23,482 bases of DNA from Fen-999 sp035505955 (GCA_035505955.1 DATJQH010000097.1:1-23482); one strand, 5' to 3'; positions 14,837-22,874 are shown, counted from the first letter of the stretch. Numbers and translations are program-made. The notes: generated by a model from the letters alone, not told the origin.

Positions 14837-16093
14837 CTAGGCTGCCTTCTGCGCCGTGGCGAGATAGGCCGCCGCGAACGCGGTGGGATCGGCGAGCAGG
14901 CGATTCTTCCAGACGCCAAGTGGCGTCCGCGTCTGGATCAGGCCGCGCAGCATGCCGACGTGGTCGGTCCAGCCGATGCTGGTGGCGCCGATCATGACGT
15001 CGTCCTTGAATTGCAGCGACAGGTAGCGATGCGTGCCTTCGTCCGCCAGTTCGATGCCGCTGCCGCCTTCGTCGGGCTTGGCGCCCCACCACTGGCCGAA
15101 CGACGAGGAGATCATGCCCAGCGAGTCGAGCACGTTGATGGCGAGGCTGCCCTGCGACGCCGTGGTGTCGCCGGCCATGTTGTGCGCGGCGATGCGTGCC
15201 TGGTCGGCGGCGTTGGGCTGGATGGCGTTGAGTTCCGGCTGACCCGAATGGAAACCGATGGCCTCGGTGACGTCGCCGGCGGCGTAGATGTCGGGTAATG
15301 ACGTCCGCATGTGATTGTCCACGCGCACGCCGTAGCGCATTTCGATGCCGCTGCCGGCGAGGAAGCCGATGGTCGGCCGCACGCCCGCCGCGCAGATCAC
15401 CAGGTCGGCCATCAGCGGCGTACCACCGGGGCTGACTTTCACCGCCAGCGCGCCGTCCTTCTGCTCGATCGCCGTGATGGCCGTGTTGACGTGTACCGCG
15501 ACGCCCTTGCTTTCGACCCAGCGCCGGATCATGCCCCCGGCGGTCTCGGTCATCATGCGCGGCACCATGCGGTCGCCCATTTCGACCACGGTCAGCTTGA
15601 CGCCGCGCGCCGACAGCGCCTCCATGATGATGCAGCCGATGAAGCCGGCGCCGAGTTGCAGCACCCGCGCGCCCGGCTTCGCCTTGGCGGCGATGGCGCG
15701 CGCGTCGTCGAGCGTCCAGCAGGTGTGCACGTTGGGCAGGTCCATGCCCGGCACCGGTGGCCGCACTGGCTGCGAGCCGGTGGCGATCAGCAGCCTGTCA
15801 TAGACGATCCTGCGGCCGTCCTGGAAGTCGAGCTGCTTGATGCGCGGCTCGAGGCGCGTCACGCGTCCCCGCACGAGCTCGATGCGTTGCCGCGCGTAAT
15901 GGTCGGCGGACTTGCGCAGATAGGTGCCTTCGATCGCGATGTTGCCCTGGAGAAAATAGGGAATCGCCATGCGCGAATAGGGCGGCTCCGCCTCGTCGCC
16001 GATCAGCGCGATGTCCGACTGCGGTTGCAGGCGGCGCAGCGTCTCGGCGGCGACGAGACCCGTCGGGCCGTTGCCGATGATGACGTGCTTCAT
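14837..16093 (-). CDS. aorC: AorC-like FAD/NAD oxidoreductase subunit
   Basis: 418 residues. Two Rossmann motifs are clear: GNGPTG (7-12) for FAD and GAGFIG (148-153) for NAD(P), with ATGS (104-107) and YAAGD (270-274). It resembles pyridine nucleotide-disulfide reductases without a redox disulfide. In Aromatoleum-type AOR this subunit (AorC) exchanges electrons with NAD. ATG 16093 was chosen because it gives the KHVIIGNGP start, two bases after the aorB stop. The same frame runs on into aorB as a shadow. Residues about 218-226 (VKVSPGGTP) are encoded by dispersed repeat copy 4. Confidence 0.88.
   Translation of the reverse strand: MKHVIIGNGPTGLVAAETLRRLQPQSDIALIGDEAEPPYSRMAIPYFLQGNIAIEGTYLRKSADHYARQRIELVRGRVTRLEPRIKQLDFQDGRRIVYDRLLIATGSQPVRPPVPGMDLPNVHTCWTLDDARAIAAKAKPGARVLQLGAGFIGCIIMEALSARGVKLTVVEMGDRMVPRMMTETAGGMIRRWVESKGVAVHVNTAITAIEQKDGALAVKVSPGGTPLMADLVICAAGVRPTIGFLAGSGIEMRYGVRVDNHMRTSLPDIYAAGDVTEAIGFHSGQPELNAIQPNAADQARIAAHNMAGDTTASQGSLAINVLDSLGMISSSFGQWWGAKPDEGGSGIELADEGTHRYLSLQFKDDVMIGATSIGWTDHVGMLRGLIQTRTPLGVWKNRLLADPTAFAAAYLATAQKAA
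15412..15441 (-). repeat. Dispersed 30-base repeat, copy 4 (inside aorC)
   Basis: On the minus strand: AAAGTCAGC, then CCCG, then GTGGTACGCCG. It is in the sense orientation of aorC and is translated there as VKVSPGGTP, in a surface-type region between two beta strands. Confidence 0.65.
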
Positions 16094-16095
16094 GG

Positions 16096-17943
16096 CTACA
16101 ACCCCAGGCGGTGCAAAGTCTCCTTGGTCGGCACGCCGTTGGCGTCCCAGCCCCGCGTCTTGTAGTACTCGGGCTTCATCTTGTCGATGCCGTTTACCAG
16201 GCCCTTGGCCGGACCGGTCTTCGCGGGTTCCGTCTTCAGGCGCGGCGGCAGGTCGTCGTCCTTGGCCGTGAAGCCGGCGGCGAGGTTGAACTGGCGCTCC
16301 AGGTTCCAGATGCGCTCGCCCACCTCGTTCAACTTCTCCATCGACCAGTCGCCTTCGCAGGCCGCTGCGATCTGCGGCTGCACGTCGGCCAGCGTCCACG
16401 CGAACGACGTGAAGATGCAGATGCCGGCCGAGTCGAACACCGCCGTGGCATCCTGGAACGCCTTGACCAGATCGGCCTTGCCGTCGGTCACCAGCGGATC
16501 GGTCTTGACCGGAATGCCCAGTACTTCGGACGCAACGGTATAGCTGCGCAAGTGGCAGGCACCGCGGTTCGACGTCGCGTAGGTGAGGCCCATGCCCTGG
16601 ATGCCGCGCGAATCGTAAGCCGGGAACTCCTGCTTCTTCACGGACATCGAGAGTTCGGGCTTGCCGTACTTCGCGCACAGGCGCGCCGAACCCTGGCCGA
16701 GTTCCTTGCCGAAGCCTTCGCCCTTGGCCGTCATCACGGCGAGGTCGCACAGCGCCTTGGCCGAGCCGAACGGCGCATCCATGCCGATCTGCTCCCTGGT
16801 CAGGATGCCGAGGTCGTAGAGCTCCATTGCCGCGCCGACGGTAGCGCCGAACGAGATCGGATCGAAGCCGTCCTCGTTGCAGATCAGGTTGGCATATTGG
16901 AGCGCTTCCAGATCGCCGACGCCGTTGGCAGCACCCAGCGCCCAGGCGGCTTCGTATTCGAGACCGCCGGAGGCACCCCAATACTCGGGCTTGTTCACCA
17001 CACTGAAGTGCGTCTGGTCGATCTTGGCCACCCGCCCGCAGGCGATGGTGCAACCGAAGCAGGCGGCGTTGGCCACGAGCTGCGCCTTGCCGTCGCTCGG
17101 CCGCTTTTCGCGCATCGCCTCGGCCGAGATCTTGCGCGCATCCTCGAACTGCACATCGCGGTGGTTGCGCGTCGGCAGCGCGCCCATTTCGTTGATCACG
17201 TTCATCAGCACCTGGGTGCCGTAAGTCGGCAAGCCCTGGCCCGTCACGGCGTTGCCGGCCAGCACCTTCTTGCCGGCCGCGACCGCGGCCATGAAAGCCT
17301 TCGGATCCTTGACGTTGCCCACGCCGACGGTGCCGCGCACCGCCACGGCCTTCAGGTTCTTCGACCCCATCACCGTGCCGACGCCCGAGCGGCCGGCGGC
17401 GCGGTGCAGATCGTTGATGACGCAGGCATAGAGTACGCCGTTTTCGCCGGCACGGCCGATGCTGCAGATGCGGGTCTGCGGGTCCTGGTGCGACTTCTTG
17501 ATGATCTCCTCGGTCTGCCAGGTCGTCTTGCCCCACAGGTGGCTCGCGTCCTTGAGTTCGGCCCTGTCATTCTCGATCGAGAGATAGACCGGCTTCGCGC
17601 TCTTGCCCTCGAAGATGATCATGTCCCAGCCGGCCGACTTGAGTTCGGCGCCGAAGTAGCCGCCCGAGTTCGAGCAGGCGATCGCCCCTGTCAATGCGCC
17701 CTTGGTCACCACCGAATAGCGGCCGCCGGTGGAGGCCGGCGTGCCGGTCAGCGGCCCCGTGGTCATGATCAGCTTGTTCGCGGGCGATAGCGGATCGACC
17801 TTCGGATCGACTTCGCTGACGAAGTACTTGGTGGCCAGTCCGCGCTGGCCGAGGTATTGCTGCGCCCACTCCATGTTGAGCGGTTCGGATTTGCACGTGC
17901 CCTTGGTGAGGTCGACGCGCAGGATCTTGCGGGTCCATGCCAT
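16096..17943 (-). CDS. aorB: AorB, catalytic subunit of tungsten aldehyde oxidoreductase (AOR1)
   Basis: 615 residues, the usual AOR size. The [4Fe-4S] ligands are CFGCTIAC (C295, C298, C302) and a fourth Cys in DSAGIC (C509), at positions close to those of the Pyrococcus enzyme. Pterin-binding stretches RAAGRSGVGTVMGSKNLKA (182-200) and the acidic GLEYEAAWALGA (328-339) are present, as is the conserved histidine in RGACHLR (H464). AOR oxidises aldehydes to acids and, in this family, can also run in reverse at low potential. The start has AAGGAG. The order AorA, AorB, AorC matches the three-part enzyme of Aromatoleum aromaticum. Confidence 0.93.
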   Translation of the reverse strand: MAWTRKILRVDLTKGTCKSEPLNMEWAQQYLGQRGLATKYFVSEVDPKVDPLSPANKLIMTTGPLTGTPASTGGRYSVVTKGALTGAIACSNSGGYFGAELKSAGWDMIIFEGKSAKPVYLSIENDRAELKDASHLWGKTTWQTEEIIKKSHQDPQTRICSIGRAGENGVLYACVINDLHRAAGRSGVGTVMGSKNLKAVAVRGTVGVGNVKDPKAFMAAVAAGKKVLAGNAVTGQGLPTYGTQVLMNVINEMGALPTRNHRDVQFEDARKISAEAMREKRPSDGKAQLVANAACFGCTIACGRVAKIDQTHFSVVNKPEYWGASGGLEYEAAWALGAANGVGDLEALQYANLICNEDGFDPISFGATVGAAMELYDLGILTREQIGMDAPFGSAKALCDLAVMTAKGEGFGKELGQGSARLCAKYGKPELSMSVKKQEFPAYDSRGIQGMGLTYATSNRGACHLRSYTVASEVLGIPVKTDPLVTDGKADLVKAFQDATAVFDSAGICIFTSFAWTLADVQPQIAAACEGDWSMEKLNEVGERIWNLERQFNLAAGFTAKDDDLPPRLKTEPAKTGPAKGLVNGIDKMKPEYYKTRGWDANGVPTKETLHRLGL

Positions 17944-17961
17944 GATGGTCTTCTCCTTCGC

Positions 17962-18441
17962 TCAGGCGCTGGCGCGCGCCGCGTTATCGGTCTTGCCGGC
18001 CCAGGCGCGCATCTTGTCGAGCCCGGTCCAGTCGGCGTCGACGAAGGTGATGGCGGTGGTCGGGCAGGCTTCCGCGCACGCCGGTTCGCCGCCGCAGAGG
18101 TCGCACTTCTGCACCTTGCCGGTGTCGGCGACGTAATTGATCGTGCCGAACGGGCAGGCGATGGTGCACACCTTGCAGCCGACGCAGGTTGCTTCGTTCA
18201 CCACCTTGGCGCCGGTGGCGAAATCAACGCGGATCGCATCGACCGGGCACGCCTGCAGGCACCAGGCTTCCGCGCACTGCGTGCAGGTGTAGGGCACTTT
18301 GCGGCCTTCATGCTCGAACTCGAAGACCTTGATGCGCGACTTGGCGGGGTTGAAGATGCCGTAGTTCTCGAACGAGCACGCCATCTCGCACTGCAGGCAG
18401 CCGGTGCACTTGTTGGCATCGATGTACAGCGATTTGTGCAT
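17962..18441 (-). CDS. aorA: AorA-like four-cluster ferredoxin subunit
   Basis: 159 residues with 16 cysteines in four [4Fe-4S] sets: C12/15/18/22, C53/56/61/65, C86/89/92/96 and C113/116/122/126. The spacing is that of the DmsB/HycB type. It would carry electrons between AorB and AorC and can form a filament of subunits in related enzymes. A good ribosome site (AGAGGAG) precedes ATG 18441. Eighteen bases separate it from aorB. Upstream, at 18514-18527, is a perfect FNR-type palindrome. Confidence 0.92.
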   Translation of the reverse strand: MHKSLYIDANKCTGCLQCEMACSFENYGIFNPAKSRIKVFEFEHEGRKVPYTCTQCAEAWCLQACPVDAIRVDFATGAKVVNEATCVGCKVCTIACPFGTINYVADTGKVQKCDLCGGEPACAEACPTTAITFVDADWTGLDKMRAWAGKTDNAARASA

Positions 18442-18513
18442 CTCAGTCTCCTCTGTTGGGTTGTTGTTGTGACCAGCACCGACGATTCGCCGGTTATGTG
18501 AAAACTAGCATAT

Positions 18514-18527
18514 TTGATCCAGATCAA
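18514..18527. promoter_or_regulatory. FNR/Dnr-type binding site upstream of aorA
   Basis: TTGAT, CCAG and ATCAA give a perfect match to the TTGAT-N4-ATCAA palindrome of FNR, Anr and Dnr. It is about 73 bases before the aorA ATG, a distance suitable for activation of the operon when oxygen is low. The surrounding sequence is AT-rich, but no clear -10 box could be fixed. It also lies downstream of the convergently read 4-TM gene and is not positioned as a promoter for it. Confidence 0.75.
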
Positions 18528-18551
18528 CAAACTGCACCGCAGCAATTGACA

Positions 18552-18929
18552 TTACTGGTTTTGTGGGGATCGCCTGATCCGAATCACGACCGCGTGCCGG
18601 AAGCTCGCGGGGGCGTGCGCGAACACGCCAGAACCGATCACGACGATCCAGAACAGCACGGACCGACTCGCCGCGTCGACCGCCATCCAGCCGACCAGTA
18701 CCAGCTTCACCATCAGCGCCACGCCGGAGGCTTCGCACAGGTGCGACGGCTTGCGCCAGGTATCGAGCGCCAGCATGGCGAGCCCGGTCAGCCACAACCC
18801 GTGCACGGCGCTGTCGGCCTGCACCGGTGCGCCGAGCAGCGCCGCGCCGAGCACGATCACGGCAACGAGGTGCAGGCCGCGCAAGGCCACGTTCAGCCAG
18901 CGCTGTCCAGGGAGGTTTCTTCGTTCCAT
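18552..18929 (-). CDS. Small four-helix membrane protein of unknown function
   Basis: 125 residues from ATG 18929 (ATG 18947 is an alternative start). Hydrophobic segments near 15-33, 41-57, 68-86 and 90-106 suggest four membrane helices, with a basic C-terminus. Distinctive motifs are LDTWRKPSHLCEASG between helices 2 and 3 and HAPASFRH after helix 4. I do not recognise the family. It is upstream of aorA on the same strand, but the FNR site between them suggests a separate promoter for aorA. It could be a membrane partner of either AOR system (inference from position). Confidence 0.65.
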   Translation of the reverse strand: MERRNLPGQRWLNVALRGLHLVAVIVLGAALLGAPVQADSAVHGLWLTGLAMLALDTWRKPSHLCEASGVALMVKLVLVGWMAVDAASRSVLFWIVVIGSGVFAHAPASFRHAVVIRIRRSPQNQ

Positions 18930-18968
18930 AATCGGCCGACTCCGCATGCAAGCGAGCCACGTTCTAAC

Positions 18969-19262
18969 ATGACCGAGCCGCATGTCACCATCGAACGCGA
19001 AGTCTGGACCACGCCGGCGGAATTCCGGCGGGCGCTGGCCATGGCCTTCCCGGGCCGCGTTGCCGATCGCGCCGGCCGGCTCTGCGTCGAAGACGGGCAG
19101 GCCGCCATGGAGGTCAGCCTCGAACCCCTGCCGCCGCACGACATCGCGCTGCTGCGGATGCCGCGTCTGAAAGTCAGCCTGCGTGGTACGGCAGGAACGC
19201 CCGATCAGTTCAAGGCGATGGTCGCGCGCATGGACCGCGCGATGCAGCGCGGGGGTGGCTGA
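18969..19262 (+). CDS. Small conserved-looking protein of unknown function between the two AOR loci
   Basis: 97 residues on the plus strand, opposite to its neighbours. It looks like a small family seen near beta-proteobacterial redox genes: FRRAL near residue 19, PLPPHDIALLRMPRLKV in the middle, and the end MDRAMQRGGG. No cysteine cluster or membrane segment is visible. The start is 39 bases from the divergent membrane gene, and the stop is six bases from the convergent moaD-like gene. Its codons in 67-75 (LKVSLRGTA) are taken from dispersed repeat copy 5, with codons such as AAA, CGT and GGT that are rare in the neighbourhood. Function unknown. Confidence 0.65.
   Translation: MTEPHVTIEREVWTTPAEFRRALAMAFPGRVADRAGRLCVEDGQAAMEVSLEPLPPHDIALLRMPRLKVSLRGTAGTPDQFKAMVARMDRAMQRGGG
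19168..19197 (+). repeat. Dispersed 30-base repeat, copy 5 (inside a small gene)
   Basis: AAAGTCAGC, then CTGC, then GTGGTACGGCA: close to the consensus for the first 23 bases, then it diverges. It is translated in frame as LKVSLRGT in the small gene at 18969-19262. Confidence 0.65.
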
Positions 19263-19268
19263 GTCCGG

Positions 19269-19520
19269 CTAGCCGCCGCCGATGGCGGGGAACACGGCCA
19301 GTTCGTCGCCCTCGTTCAGCCGGCGCGTCGGTGCGTCCGGCTTCAGCACGTGGCGGCCGTTGATGAGGATGATATGGGCGAGCGAGAGCGGCACGTCGAG
19401 CGCGGCCAGCGCCTCCGGAATGGTGGTGCTGGCCGGCAGGTCGAGCACGGCACCCTGCGTGTCCGTGCCCGGAGGCAGATGGTCGCGCAGGGTGGCGTAG
19501 AGGCGCAGGCGCACCTTCAT
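19269..19520 (-). CDS. MoaD/ThiS-like sulfur carrier, AOR2 operon
   Basis: 83 residues, a beta-grasp sulfur carrier ending in FPAIGGG with the reactive terminal Gly-Gly. It starts four bases after the AOR2 stop, so it is co-transcribed with AOR2. It differs clearly from the copy at 14573-14827, which means each AOR has its own carrier. The likely role is supplying pterin sulfur, as for MoaD. Confidence 0.88.
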   Translation of the reverse strand: MKVRLRLYATLRDHLPPGTDTQGAVLDLPASTTIPEALAALDVPLSLAHIILINGRHVLKPDAPTRRLNEGDELAVFPAIGGG

Positions 19521-19524
19521 CGCA

Positions 19525-21255
19525 TCAGAAGTTCCAGTAAGCGTCCAGCTCTTCCGGCGTGAAGTCCCAGACCACGTTGTGCGGCGGCAGCTTTTCGAGC
19601 GAGAAGAACTCGGGCAGCCGGTCGTGTTCCCGCGTCAGGCCCGCCGCGACGTTGAACGCATGCTCGGTCTTGAGCACCGACTTGCCGAGCGCCGTGACGT
19701 CGTCGCCGGTGAGGTTGATGCCGAAGCGCGCATTGATCATGTCGATCAGGGAAGTCAGACAGGCCGGAATGTCGAGCGCCGGGAAGGCGATGAACAGGCA
19801 CATGCCGGTGGAATCGATCGCGGCCGTGGCGATGTTCAGGTTGCGCGCCAGTTCCACCTGGCCTTCCTTCGCCAGCGGATCGACGTGGCCGCCGACGCTG
19901 AGGATGTTCGTCGCCACCGCATAGCCGGCGGTGTGGTCGGCGCCCATGGTCGACATCGCATAGGTGACGCCGATGCCCTTGACGGCGCGCGGATCGTAGG
20001 CCGGGATGCCCTGGTTCTTGACCACCGGCACGCGCGTGACGCCGAACGTGCGGCCGACCGCAGCCGCGCCGCCGCCGAGGATGCGGCCCAGCGGCGTGCC
20101 CTTGCCGATCTCGTCCTTCAGCATGCGTACCACTTCCTTGCCGTCGCCGAACTTCAGCACGCCGGCTTCCATGGCGACGCCGAACGTCACCGCCGCCTCG
20201 ATGCTGTCGCAGCCGATGTCGTCCATGATGCGGTCGGCCATGGCGATGTCGTCGAGGTCCTCGATGCAGCAGTCGGCGCCCATGCCCCAGATGGTCTCGT
20301 ACTCGAAACCGGAGGTGAGGTACTTGCCGTCCTTGTCGTTGTAGACCTGCGAACACTGGATCTGGCAGCCCGGGTGGCAGGCGTGCGTGGGCATGCCGCC
20401 GCGCGCGACGATCGTGTCGTGCATGGTCTCGCCGGAGATATTGTTATGGGCCGCGAACTGGCCGCTGGTGAAGTTGCGCGTCGGCAGGCCGCCGGCTTCG
20501 TGCAGGATGTTCACCAGCACGTCGGTGCCGTACTTGGGCAGGCCCTGGCCGCTGACCGGATGGTCGAGCAGCGTCTGGGCGAACACCTTGGAAGCTTCCT
20601 TGAACTTGGCCGCATCCTTCGCCATCACCGGCGGGACACCGGTTTCGTCGATCGAGATGAACTTCACCCGCTTCGAGCCCATGACGGCGCCGAGGCCGCC
20701 GCGGCCGATGCTGCGGATGTGCGATTCGGGGTCGGCCACCGAGATGTTGGCGGTGAGCATCTTCATCTCGCCCACCGGGCCGATCGAGATCACGCCGACC
20801 GGCAGGCCGTAGCGCGCCTGCACCTTGGCGACCAGGTCGTAGTTGCCCATCCCCGCGGTGTCCTTCTCTTCGCGAACCGTGACGGCGTCCTTCGTCACGT
20901 GCACGCTGTACCACTTGTCGTCCTTCGGCTGGCCTTCGAGCACCAGCGCCTTGATGCCGAGCTTGGCCAGCATGCGCGCGGCGGTGCCGCCGGCGTTCGA
21001 TTCCTTGATGCCGCCCGTGAGCGGGCTCTTGGCGCCGGCCGAGATGCGGCCCGAGTTGGCTGCCGCCGTGCCCGAGAGCAGGCCGGGCGCGAACACCAGC
21101 TTGTTGCTGGGGCCCAGCGCATGGCAGGTCGGCGGCACTTCGGCGGCAACGATGGTGGAAGTGAGGGCCCGGCCGCCCAGGCCTGCCCAGGCCGAAGGCG
21201 CGGTCTCGACGCGGGTGGTGAGATCGGTCATGTTGACGCGGATGATCTTGTCCAT
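19525..21255 (-). CDS. Second AOR-family tungsten enzyme (AOR2)
   Basis: 576 residues with the AOR fold: RISAGAKSPLTGG, GRGGLGAVMGSKRVK (184-198), SGFEYETIWGMGAD (315-328), MGADHTAG (437-444, H441) and DSTGMC (C486). The cluster cysteines are in ACHPGCQIQC (C293, C297, C301), a Cx3Cx3C pattern unlike the Cx2Cx3C of AOR1. The divergence from AOR1 and the DHTAG motif place it in another branch of the family whose substrates are poorly known. A GGAGG ribosome site precedes ATG 21255. It forms an operon with a MoaD-like gene and is divergent from a CCG-domain protein that may be its electron partner. Substrate not predicted. Confidence 0.9.
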   Translation of the reverse strand: MDKIIRVNMTDLTTRVETAPSAWAGLGGRALTSTIVAAEVPPTCHALGPSNKLVFAPGLLSGTAAANSGRISAGAKSPLTGGIKESNAGGTAARMLAKLGIKALVLEGQPKDDKWYSVHVTKDAVTVREEKDTAGMGNYDLVAKVQARYGLPVGVISIGPVGEMKMLTANISVADPESHIRSIGRGGLGAVMGSKRVKFISIDETGVPPVMAKDAAKFKEASKVFAQTLLDHPVSGQGLPKYGTDVLVNILHEAGGLPTRNFTSGQFAAHNNISGETMHDTIVARGGMPTHACHPGCQIQCSQVYNDKDGKYLTSGFEYETIWGMGADCCIEDLDDIAMADRIMDDIGCDSIEAAVTFGVAMEAGVLKFGDGKEVVRMLKDEIGKGTPLGRILGGGAAAVGRTFGVTRVPVVKNQGIPAYDPRAVKGIGVTYAMSTMGADHTAGYAVATNILSVGGHVDPLAKEGQVELARNLNIATAAIDSTGMCLFIAFPALDIPACLTSLIDMINARFGINLTGDDVTALGKSVLKTEHAFNVAAGLTREHDRLPEFFSLEKLPPHNVVWDFTPEELDAYWNF

Positions 21256-21305
21256 GGATGCCTCCGATGAGGTGATTGGGATTTCGGTTTCGGTTGAACC
21301 GCCGA

Positions 21306-21319
21306 CAGATCACGATCTG
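21306..21319. promoter_or_regulatory. Palindrome near the AOR2 start
   Basis: CAGATC, AC, GATCTG is a perfect inverted repeat with 6-base arms, about 50 bases before the AOR2 ATG, likely in its leader. It could be a second operator or a short RNA hairpin. Confidence 0.35.
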
Positions 21320-21328
21320 CGCTGTTCA

Positions 21329-21346
21329 TATGCAAAGTATTGCATA
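21329..21346. promoter_or_regulatory. Palindromic operator candidate in the AOR2/CCG divergent promoter
   Basis: TATGCAA, AGTA, TTGCATA is a perfect inverted repeat with 7-base arms. It overlaps or adjoins AT-rich boxes that can serve as -10 on the minus strand (TATTAT, 21349-21344) and plus strand (CATAAT, 21343-21348), so one regulator bound here could control both AOR2 and the CCG gene. A TTGAT half-site on the minus strand (21376-21372) lies near the AOR2 -35 position. Confidence 0.5.
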
Positions 21347-21440
21347 ATAAAAATGCGACTTCCTAGACAAAGATCAAACCGGCGCGATGAACTGTCACGG
21401 TTTGGCACAGATCTGACGAACAGAGAGAACCGAGACGCCC

Positions 21441-22874
21441 ATGAACCCCAAATCGCCTGAGAGCTTCATCCGGCAGGCGGTCGATCGCTGCGCCAACTGC
21501 GACTGGTGCCGCGACAACCTGAAGGAATCATCGTGCCTGTTCATGCGGCGCCTGTTCCGCCTGCACGACCGCGAGCGCGCCGGTCGCCGCGCCATTTCCG
21601 ACGTCGAACTCGCACGCCTGACCGACCTTTGCAACCTGTGCGGCATCTGCCCCTGCGTCGAGATCCGCACCTGGATTCGCCAGGCCAAGGACGGCTTCGT
21701 CGAGCAGAAGGGCCTGTCGCCGACCGTCCGGGTGCTGGAAGACGTGCGCCTGCTGTCGAAGCTCGGCGGCGCGGTGCCGAGCCTGACCAACGCGCTGCTT
21801 GGCGACCACGCCGTAGGCCGCGGCATCAAGCGCGTCACCGGCATTCACCCGGAACGCAAGCTGCCGCTGTTTCCGCGCCAGTCCTTCGATGTCTGGGCGA
21901 AACGGCGCGGGCTGCACGAGAAGCCCGTCGGCGACGGCCCGAAGGTCGCCTACTTCACGGGCTGCACCGCGCGCTACCTGTTCCCGGACGTCGCCAAGGC
22001 GACGGTCGAGGTGCTGGAGCGCAACGGCATCGCCGTGTATGTGCCGCCGCAGCAGTGCTGCGGCATGCCGACCATGCTCGAAGGCGACCGCGCGTTTACC
22101 CGCCGCACTGCCGGCTTCAACGTCGGCGAGCTGACGCGCGTGGTCGAGGACGGCTACGACATCGTCTGTTCCTGCCCGACCTGCGGCTACTTCTACAAGT
22201 CGGTGCTGCCGGCCGACGCCCTGAGTTCGCCCGAATACCGGGCGCGCGTCGACGCCGTGGCGCAGGAGGAGGGCGGCGACCTGCTGCGCATCGGCGAACG
22301 CTTGCGGCGCGAGGAATTCGCCTTCCACGGCCGCGCCGATCCGATGTTCGAGCGGGCGACGCAACCCTCGACGCTGCGCTTCGTCATGCATGGCCTCATG
22401 CGCGACCGCGGCTACTTCGGCATGTTCGACGGCGTGCAGCGCATGCGCATCGCCAGCCGCGTCTACGACCTCGGCGAATACCTGCTGCGGCTCGATGCCG
22501 AAGGCAGGCTCAATCGCAACTTCGGCGCCGTGCCCGGGCACATGGCCTACTTCGCGCCCTGCCACCAGCGCGAGCAGAACATCGGCCAGCCCTGGCTGAA
22601 ATTGATGGCGCTGCTGCCGGGCGCGAACGCCGGGCGCGTCGGCGAGCCGCTCGACTGCTGCGGCCTGGGCGGCATCATGGGCTTCAAGAAGAAGTTCCAT
22701 CCCACATCGGTCGCCATCGGCCGCCGGCTGATGCGCAAGGTGGAAAAGGCCGCGCCCGAAACGCTTCTCACCGACTGCCTGAGTTGTCGGCTACAGTTCA
22801 ACCAGATGCTGCCGCAACCGGTGGCGCATCCGGTCGAGATCCTGAACGCCGCGTACCGGGCGGCCGAGAAATGA
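21441..22874 (+). CDS. GlpC/HdrD-like iron-sulfur protein with two CCG domains
   Basis: 477 residues. The N-terminus has two cysteine groups: C17, C20, C23, C32, and CNLCGICPC (C64, C67, C70, C72), unusual in spacing compared with normal ferredoxin motifs. Two CCG domains follow: C175, CCG 206-208 and CPTC (245-248); then C374, CCG 406-408 and CLSC (446-449). Proteins of this kind (GlpC, HdrD, BamD-like) pass electrons to quinones, thiols or flavoproteins. Divergent transcription from AOR2, with a shared palindromic operator, suggests it accepts or gives electrons to AOR2. No signal peptide; cytoplasmic. The ribosome site is weak (GAGA). Confidence 0.88.
   Translation: MNPKSPESFIRQAVDRCANCDWCRDNLKESSCLFMRRLFRLHDRERAGRRAISDVELARLTDLCNLCGICPCVEIRTWIRQAKDGFVEQKGLSPTVRVLEDVRLLSKLGGAVPSLTNALLGDHAVGRGIKRVTGIHPERKLPLFPRQSFDVWAKRRGLHEKPVGDGPKVAYFTGCTARYLFPDVAKATVEVLERNGIAVYVPPQQCCGMPTMLEGDRAFTRRTAGFNVGELTRVVEDGYDIVCSCPTCGYFYKSVLPADALSSPEYRARVDAVAQEEGGDLLRIGERLRREEFAFHGRADPMFERATQPSTLRFVMHGLMRDRGYFGMFDGVQRMRIASRVYDLGEYLLRLDAEGRLNRNFGAVPGHMAYFAPCHQREQNIGQPWLKLMALLPGANAGRVGEPLDCCGLGGIMGFKKKFHPTSVAIGRRLMRKVEKAAPETLLTDCLSCRLQFNQMLPQPVAHPVEILNAAYRAAEK

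Noticed and set aside
14837..17536. Very long minus-strand open frame of 899 codons covering aorC and part of aorB
   Set aside because: The part upstream of 16093 is an out-of-frame shadow of aorB (Arg/Gly-rich, no motifs). The real gene starts at the ATG that gives the FAD-binding N-terminus.
17744..17762. Possible seventh copy of the dispersed repeat (GGTCAGCGGCCCCGTGGT)
   Set aside because: It lacks the AAA start and has altered spacing; similarity is likely chance within aorB.
21403..21417. TGGCAC in front of the CCG-protein gene as a sigma-54 -24 element
   Set aside because: The -12 position reads TGAC and not TTGC, so only half of the promoter is present.
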